Under the pieces are notes generated by a model. The model did no database searches and was not told the origin of the DNA. It saw only the letters and a list, made by a program, of their open reading frames with translations. Shown piece by piece: positions 41,293 through 45,451 of a stretch of DNA of 45,451 nucleotides; positions within the stretch are counted from its first letter, which is position 1, and every line of letters starts with the position of its first letter. Position numbers and translations under genes: made by a program. Origin of the DNA: Clostridiales bacterium DTU070 (GTDB lineage Bacteria; Bacillota; Clostridia; DSM-8532); NCBI GenBank assembly GCA_001513105.1, contig LFSH01000045.1, positions 1 through 45,451 of the forward strand, in the 5' to 3' direction.

Positions 41293-42537
41293 TTAACATA
41301 ATTCGTTAAATATGTCTGCAAGTTTTTTTGTAAGTTCCCTTCTTTCATACATTAAAATTTTCTGCCAGTCGGGATTAAAGAACCCGGTTCCCTGCTTCCA
41401 GTGGTCATACAGGATTTTAAAATTCTTCGCAGTAGTTTCAACATCGTCACAGTCAGCAACAAAACCAGTCCGGGTTTCAGCAATCAGCTGCGCTGCCGCA
41501 CCGTTTACGGGCACTGTTGCAAGAATGGGTTTTCCGGTGTTTATATACTCCATCAGTTTTCCGGTGTATATTGCCTCGGTGCCTTTTCCGAGCAGCAACA
41601 GCACGGCATCTGACTGCATAAGGCTTGCAACGCTTTCCCTGTGAGGCATGTACGGGAGAATCCGGACCGATTCGGCAATATTATGCGCTTCAGCCATTTT
41701 ATTCAGTTCCCCGGTCTTAAATCGCCCTATAAAACGAAGCCTGATATCCGACAGGTCTATAAGACCCTCACGGTTAAGTTTTTCAACTGCCGAAAAAACA
41801 GTCTCAGGACTGGTATTCCCGTAAATCAGTCCGGTATATGTCACGGTGAACCTGTCATTCCTCCCTCCCGGCTCTATTCCTTCAAAATCCTCGCGGTCAA
41901 ACCCGTTGGGTATCACATGAAACTTATGCTCCAGGTCAGGGTTATCCCTTACCGAATTGTCCCGCATAACCGGTGTATTCATAATAATTGCATCAGACAT
42001 TTCAAATACTTTTCTCTCAAGGGCCTTTTCCGTTTTAATCCTGTAAGGCCTGTAATTATAAGCCTTAACAAAGGCATTGTTGGTCCATTCATCCCGGAAA
42101 TCCGAAACCCACGGGATATCGGGAAATGCCTCCTTAACTTTCATGGCCAGAAGATGGGTGCTGAAAGGCTGCGAAGTGGAATAAATCAGGTCAACCTTCT
42201 CGTCCTTTACTGTTTCAATCGCCTTTTTACGCGAAAATATTTCCCACAGCCTTTCGCCGTCGGGGATAAGAATCCTGCGCCTTACATACTTGCCCGCAAG
42301 ATTAAGGGGAAACGGCAATTCTGAAAAGTCCCACGCGGCAGTACGGTAAATTTTCGTATTTTCGGGTATATCATTCATTAATGTATTGTCGGTAAGCTGA
42401 GCCTTTTTTGCGCTGCGTGTAAGCACAATTCCTTCCCAGTCGTATTCGGGAAGGTATTTTACAAACTTAACGGTACGCTGGACGCCTGACCCGCCTATCG
42501 GCGGAAACTGGTGCGCTATCATAAGAACCTTTTTCAT
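41293..42537 (-). CDS. Glycosyltransferase, GT-B fold (GT4-like)
   Basis: 414 residues. The start MKKVLMIAHQFPPIGGSGVQRTVKF carries the Gly-rich donor/acceptor loop common in GT4 enzymes; VSDFRDEWTNNAF, the mid-part VIPNGFDREDFEG and FTVTYTGLIYGNTSPET are typical; the C-terminal half has GRFKTGELNKMAEAHNI and LMEYINTGKPILATVPVNG, the region that binds the sugar nucleotide. Sugar specificity cannot be told. ATG 42537 (weak GGATGG site) is preferred over ATG 42561, which has none. First gene of the minus-strand polysaccharide run. Confidence 0.9.
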   Translation of the reverse strand: MKKVLMIAHQFPPIGGSGVQRTVKFVKYLPEYDWEGIVLTRSAKKAQLTDNTLMNDIPENTKIYRTAAWDFSELPFPLNLAGKYVRRRILIPDGERLWEIFSRKKAIETVKDEKVDLIYSTSQPFSTHLLAMKVKEAFPDIPWVSDFRDEWTNNAFVKAYNYRPYRIKTEKALERKVFEMSDAIIMNTPVMRDNSVRDNPDLEHKFHVIPNGFDREDFEGIEPGGRNDRFTVTYTGLIYGNTSPETVFSAVEKLNREGLIDLSDIRLRFIGRFKTGELNKMAEAHNIAESVRILPYMPHRESVASLMQSDAVLLLLGKGTEAIYTGKLMEYINTGKPILATVPVNGAAAQLIAETRTGFVADCDDVETTAKNFKILYDHWKQGTGFFNPDWQKILMYERRELTKKLADIFNELC

Positions 42538-42662
42538 AGTCCATCCAACCTTAAGAATCATTTAAAAGTGAGATTATTTCTGCTTTATATTATCATTTTT
42601 ATACCTGTAAATCAAACCATTTCTCTTTCAGCCGGAAAACCGGGCCCAAAAACGCTGTGTAT

Positions 42663-42700
42663 AAAAAACCCGCGGATTTGCATAACCCGCGGGCGTTTTT
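42663..42700 (-). terminator. Terminator after the 162-residue membrane protein gene
   Basis: CCCGCGG and CCGCGGG form a 7-bp GC stem with an 11-base loop; minus strand continues with TTTTTT. The plus strand also has a T-run but no gene ends on that side. Confidence 0.85.
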
Positions 42701-42728
42701 TCAGTTTTCACCATTGAACTATTATGTA

Positions 42729-43217
42729 CTATTGGGCATTATTATCTGTTCCCACTGATTCTCCCGATTCCACCGGGCTCATCTTTGACAGTTTCAGTAA
42801 CAGGAACGGTATTGTAACTGCAAAAATACTTATTATTGTGTAGGCAACAGCTTTATCAGGCAGATACTGTTTGTAAAGGGTATACAGGGTCAATAACGAC
42901 AGTGCGTAGTAAGCAAGCGAAATAATTGTACCCAGTACAGTAACACCGCCAAGTACAAAATACACTACCATTGAAGCAGGTAAAACGATTTCGAGCATGG
43001 GTATCTCAAAAGTACTGATTTTAACGGACTTAACCATTTTGCCCAAAAGATACATCTGTGCAACCGGTATCCACGCCAACCACGGCATTTCTTCGTTTCT
43101 TGCCTGCGCCAGTTTGAAAAGCGTAAATGAGAAGAAAATGTAAAACGCAATTCCGATGATTATCCCAATAACAGCAAATACAATCCCTGCAGCCAAAATC
43201 ACTCCTAAATCGCTCAT
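42729..43217 (-). CDS. Small integral membrane protein, function unknown
   Basis: 162 residues with four membrane segments: about 5-35, 78-100, 102-118 and 128-145. A short loop, LFKLAQARNEEMPWLAWIPVAQMYLLGKM, is strongly patterned and recurs in clostridial membrane proteins I know only as uncharacterised. No catalytic motif is seen. AGGAGG lies eight bases before the ATG at 43217. It stands alone between a terminator and the divergent flavoprotein gene. A minus-strand promoter candidate (TTGAAA at 43282-43287, TAAACT at 43259-43264, spacer 17) lies just upstream. Confidence 0.78.
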   Translation of the reverse strand: MSDLGVILAAGIVFAVIGIIIGIAFYIFFSFTLFKLAQARNEEMPWLAWIPVAQMYLLGKMVKSVKISTFEIPMLEIVLPASMVVYFVLGGVTVLGTIISLAYYALSLLTLYTLYKQYLPDKAVAYTIISIFAVTIPFLLLKLSKMSPVESGESVGTDNNAQ

Positions 43218-43366
43218 GCTCCAAACCTCCTATAAATTATACCAATAATTTCTCATTTAGTTTATACTATTTTTATCGGTATTTCAATATTTTTTCTGTA
43301 TATTTATATTCTTAATGCAAAAATAAAATGTCATGTTACACTGAAAAAGCATCAGGAAGACTGTTG

Positions 43367-43396
43367 TTGCGGTTTTATGCCCCGCTGTGGTATAAT
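43367..43396 (+). promoter_or_regulatory. Extended -10 promoter for the flavoprotein gene, structured leader
   Basis: TTGCGG (43367-43372), 18-base spacer, TGGTATAAT (43388-43396) with extended -10. The leader of about 95 bases contains a 9-bp hairpin (GCCTGCTTT with AAAGCGGGC, 43402-43432) before the ribosome binding site. Confidence 0.65.
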
Positions 43397-43494
43397 GAAT
43401 TGCCTGCTTTATGCGTCACCTGTAAAGCGGGCTTATGTATGCAATCAGCATAAAAGCGAAGTTAACAGGGTTTTGATCGGAGAGGATGAATTTA

Positions 43495-44892
43495 ATGAAG
43501 AAAACTTCGTATGACATTGTAATCATCGGCTGCGGCACTGCGGGTATTTTTGCCGGGTATGAACTTGACAAACTCGTTCCCGGTGCAGATATCCTGATGC
43601 TGGAGCAGGGTAACGACATATACCACAGGAATTGCCCGATAGTCAGCAAAAAAGTACCTTCCTGCATCCAATGCAGAAGTTGTGATATTATGAGCGGGTT
43701 TGGCGGAGCCGGGGCATTTTCGGACGGGAAATACAATTTCACAACCAATTTCGGAGGCTGGCTCACCGATTACCTTGATGCTGAATATATAATGGACCTT
43801 ATTGAATACGTCGACGAAATAAATGTCAGCTTTGGAGCTACCACCGAGAGGTTCTCAACCGAAAGCGAGGAAGCGAAAAAAATATCCAAACTGGCTCTCG
43901 GCTATGATCTCCACCTGTTGTCCGCATCGGTTAAACACCTGGGTACCGAAAACAACAGGCAGATCCTGTACAGGATTTATGACTACCTAACCGAGAAAGT
44001 TGAGGTTGTCTGCAATGCACCGGTGGAATCCATTAAAAAAACCGACTCCGGGTATTCCCTTGTAATGAGTGATGGCCAGGAAATTTCATGCAAATACCTG
44101 ATTGCAGCACCGGGCCGTACAGGAGCCGAGTGGTTTTCCGCCCAGTGCAGAAGCCTTGGGCTTTCGCTTATAAACAACCAGGTTGATATCGGTGTGCGGG
44201 TTGAACTTCCTGCCAAAGTGTTTGAACACATTACAGATGTTGTATATGAGTCCAAGTTCCTGTACAGGACAAAGCAGTACGGGGATGTTGTCAGGACGTT
44301 CTGCATGAATCCGTATGGTCATGTCGTAAGTGAAAATGTAGACGGAATCATAACGGTTAACGGCCACAGCTATACGGACAAGGCTTTGAGAAGTGAAAAC
44401 ACAAACTTTGCGCTGCTGGTCAGCAACCGTTTTACAGAACCATTTAATGAACCATACCAGTACGGAAAATCAATTGCATCGCTGTCCAATATGCTGGGCG
44501 GCGGTGTCCTTGTACAACGCTTCGGGGACCTGATCCAGGGTAAAAGGACCAATGAACACAGGCTTGGCCAGAGCTTCACAAAGCCGACACTGAAGGCCAC
44601 ACCTGGCGATTTGAGCCTTGTTCTCACAAAACGGCACCTGGATAATATTATTGAAATGATTCATGTTCTTGACAATATAGCTCCGGGTACGGCGAATTAT
44701 GATACCCTTCTTTACGGGGTTGAAGTCAAGTTCTACAGCTCACGGCTCGAACTGAGCAATGAATTTGAAACCAGGCTGAAAGGATTCTTTGCAATCGGGG
44801 ACGGCGCCGGAATTACCCGCGGCCTTTCCCAGGCTGCAGCAAGCGGTGTTCACGCAGCACGTTCGATAGCAAAACGCCTGAAGCAGGCATGA
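43495..44892 (+). CDS. FAD-dependent oxidoreductase, COG2509 type
   Basis: 465 residues. The N-terminal FAD motif is YDIVIIGCGTAGIFAGYEL, followed by an acidic strand end (LMLEQG); the C-terminal part has the second FAD contact FFAIGDGAGITRGLSQAAASG. Between them is a four-cysteine cluster, NCPIVSKKVPSCIQCRSC, with GFGGAGAFSDGKYN after it, both characteristic of the COG2509 uncharacterised dehydrogenases. Substrate unknown. ATG 43495 lies nine bases after AGAGG; ATG 43486 is directly against it. It has its own promoter and ends six bases before a repeat-type promoter. Confidence 0.85.
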   Translation: MKKTSYDIVIIGCGTAGIFAGYELDKLVPGADILMLEQGNDIYHRNCPIVSKKVPSCIQCRSCDIMSGFGGAGAFSDGKYNFTTNFGGWLTDYLDAEYIMDLIEYVDEINVSFGATTERFSTESEEAKKISKLALGYDLHLLSASVKHLGTENNRQILYRIYDYLTEKVEVVCNAPVESIKKTDSGYSLVMSDGQEISCKYLIAAPGRTGAEWFSAQCRSLGLSLINNQVDIGVRVELPAKVFEHITDVVYESKFLYRTKQYGDVVRTFCMNPYGHVVSENVDGIITVNGHSYTDKALRSENTNFALLVSNRFTEPFNEPYQYGKSIASLSNMLGGGVLVQRFGDLIQGKRTNEHRLGQSFTKPTLKATPGDLSLVLTKRHLDNIIEMIHVLDNIAPGTANYDTLLYGVEVKFYSSRLELSNEFETRLKGFFAIGDGAGITRGLSQAAASGVHAARSIAKRLKQA

Positions 44893-44897
44893 TTTTG

Positions 44898-44948
44898 TTG
44901 TAACATAATTGTAATGTTATTGTAATATTTTATTTTGCCGATTATGAT
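44898..44948 (+). promoter_or_regulatory. Promoter with three TTGTAA repeats spaced 11 bp
   Basis: TTGTAA occurs at 44898, 44909 and 44920, exactly 11 bases apart. The third copy is 17 bases from TATGAT (44943-44948) and so can serve as -35. Read in reverse the units are TTACAA-N5, similar in layout to response-regulator direct repeats of the PhoP/OmpR type. About 60 bases remain to the start of the 49-residue gene. Confidence 0.65.
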
Positions 44949-45007
44949 ATATTCTTATTAATATAGAAATATGGAAGCTGTTCTTTAATTTGGGAGAGAT
45001 GTGGGGT

Positions 45008-45157
45008 ATGAAACTTGGTGAGAAAATCAAGTTTTTGGGACGAGATGCTATTGTTCTCGTAGAAAAAAATCATGAAGTGCTTGTCCAGATTGACCGCAAC
45101 AGCGTAAAATGGATCGACAAGGAATTAATCGATAAGAATGAAGAAGTTCAGAATTGA
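45008..45157 (+). CDS. Small protein of unknown function (49 residues)
   Basis: Begins MKLGEKIKFLGRDAIVLVEKNHE and ends in an acidic tail (DKNEEVQN). The pattern of short beta strands with charged turns (VLVQIDRNSVKWIDKEL) suggests a small SH3-like or KOW-like fold, but no family is recognised. Charged residues make up over a third of the protein and there is no membrane segment. GGGAGAG lies nine bases upstream; ATG 44999 in the same frame is too close to it. It has a good promoter upstream and a terminator downstream, so it is a single-gene transcript and very likely real. Confidence 0.75.
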   Translation: MKLGEKIKFLGRDAIVLVEKNHEVLVQIDRNSVKWIDKELIDKNEEVQN

Positions 45158-45163
45158 AATCGG

Positions 45164-45198
45164 AAGAGCAAGGGCTAAGTTCTCTTGCTCTTTCTGTT
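45164..45198 (+). terminator. Terminator after the 49-residue gene
   Basis: AAGAGCAAG and CTTGCTCTT form a perfect 9-bp stem with an 11-base loop, followed by TCTGTTTC. It is seven bases past the stop codon. The remaining 45200-45451 stretch holds no gene I can support. Confidence 0.75.
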
Positions 45199-45451
45199 TC
45201 AGTCGTATTTTGTCTGTCCGGACGCATAATTGTCGGATATAGTTGTTTTTTTCTTTTTTTGCATGGAATCTTATGTTAACCGTCATGTTTTTCCTGGTTC
45301 GGCGTTATGCACCAACCTGCCTTATGTAAAGACTACCGGCTTTTTCCGTAATCCTCATACGGCTGTGAATCAATAACTTCACGGTGATACTGCATGAGAA
45401 TTTTCAAAAAATTTAAAAATAGCCCTTGTATTTTTATACAATGTTCTGTAT

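Noticed and set aside
45300-45451. Minus-strand frame entering from the right edge and ending near 45338
   Set aside because: Open to the edge, but AT-rich low-complexity codons, no start signal in view and no recognisable motif; could be the end of a gene outside the window but cannot be supported.

Overview
The window looks like a chromosomal segment of an anaerobic, spore-forming, motile, low-to-moderate GC member of the Clostridia, probably of the cellulolytic/thermophilic clostridial group. The grounds are a spoVAC-spoVAD-spoVAE sporulation cluster, a six-gene Rnf complex in the clostridial order C-D-G-E-A-B, a chemoreceptor behind a SigD-type promoter, a CsaB-type wall-polymer pyruvyltransferase, strong AGGAGG ribosome binding sites, and housekeeping genes (lysS, greA, uvrC, tsaD, rlmB, mrnC) of Firmicute type. 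No rRNA, tRNA, insertion sequence, prophage or CRISPR was seen. Species assignment is inference.

Layout. 1-4.8 kb (minus): 3'-truncated tsaD; then a run of two paralogous exported DUF4015-type putative glycoside hydrolases and uppP. 5.0-7.1 kb (minus): a small membrane protein gene followed by spoVAC, spoVAD, spoVAE. 7.3-9.6 kb (minus): a ClpE-type zinc-finger AAA+ unfoldase with its own extended -10 promoter. 9.7-14.7 kb (minus): greA, then lysS, a J-like membrane protein, and an RsbV/RsbW/SigB-like partner-switching module followed by a second ATPase. 15.0-18.1 kb (minus): an HPr-like protein, uvrC and an unknown protein. 18.4-19.5 kb (minus): an ECF sigma factor and its zinc-finger anti-sigma factor. 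19.7-21.9 kb (plus): a chemoreceptor. 22.1-31.3 kb (minus): rnfCDGEAB preceded by a four-gene cluster related to energy-converting hydrogenase/complex I. 31.4-32.6 kb (minus): mrnC-rlmB. 33.2-34.8 kb (plus): a thioredoxin/thioredoxin-reductase fusion and a glutaredoxin-like protein. 34.9-42.5 kb: a cell-surface polysaccharide locus (flippase, GT4-CsaB fusion, O-antigen-ligase-like protein, small membrane proteins including DUF4330, a second glycosyltransferase). 42.7-45.2 kb: a small membrane protein, a COG2509-type flavoprotein and a 49-residue protein behind a striking repeat promoter.

Most interesting points. (i) The four-gene cluster upstream of rnf has NuoL/M-, NuoH-, NuoB- and fused NuoC-NuoD-like subunits. 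Its large subunit lacks all NiFe-binding cysteines, it has no ferredoxin-type subunit, and several proton-channel residues are changed, so it resembles an energy-converting-hydrogenase-related complex rather than a hydrogenase. (ii) In the SigB-like module the RsbW at the canonical position has lost its ATP-binding residues, while an intact ATPase lies just downstream of the sigma gene. (iii) The HPr-like protein has Glu at position 15 but keeps Ser46. (iv) Three TTGTAA repeats exactly 11 bp apart lead into a -10 element before the 49-residue gene. (v) A candidate small RNA carries an anti-Shine-Dalgarno tract. All functional links between neighbours are inferred from the sequence only.
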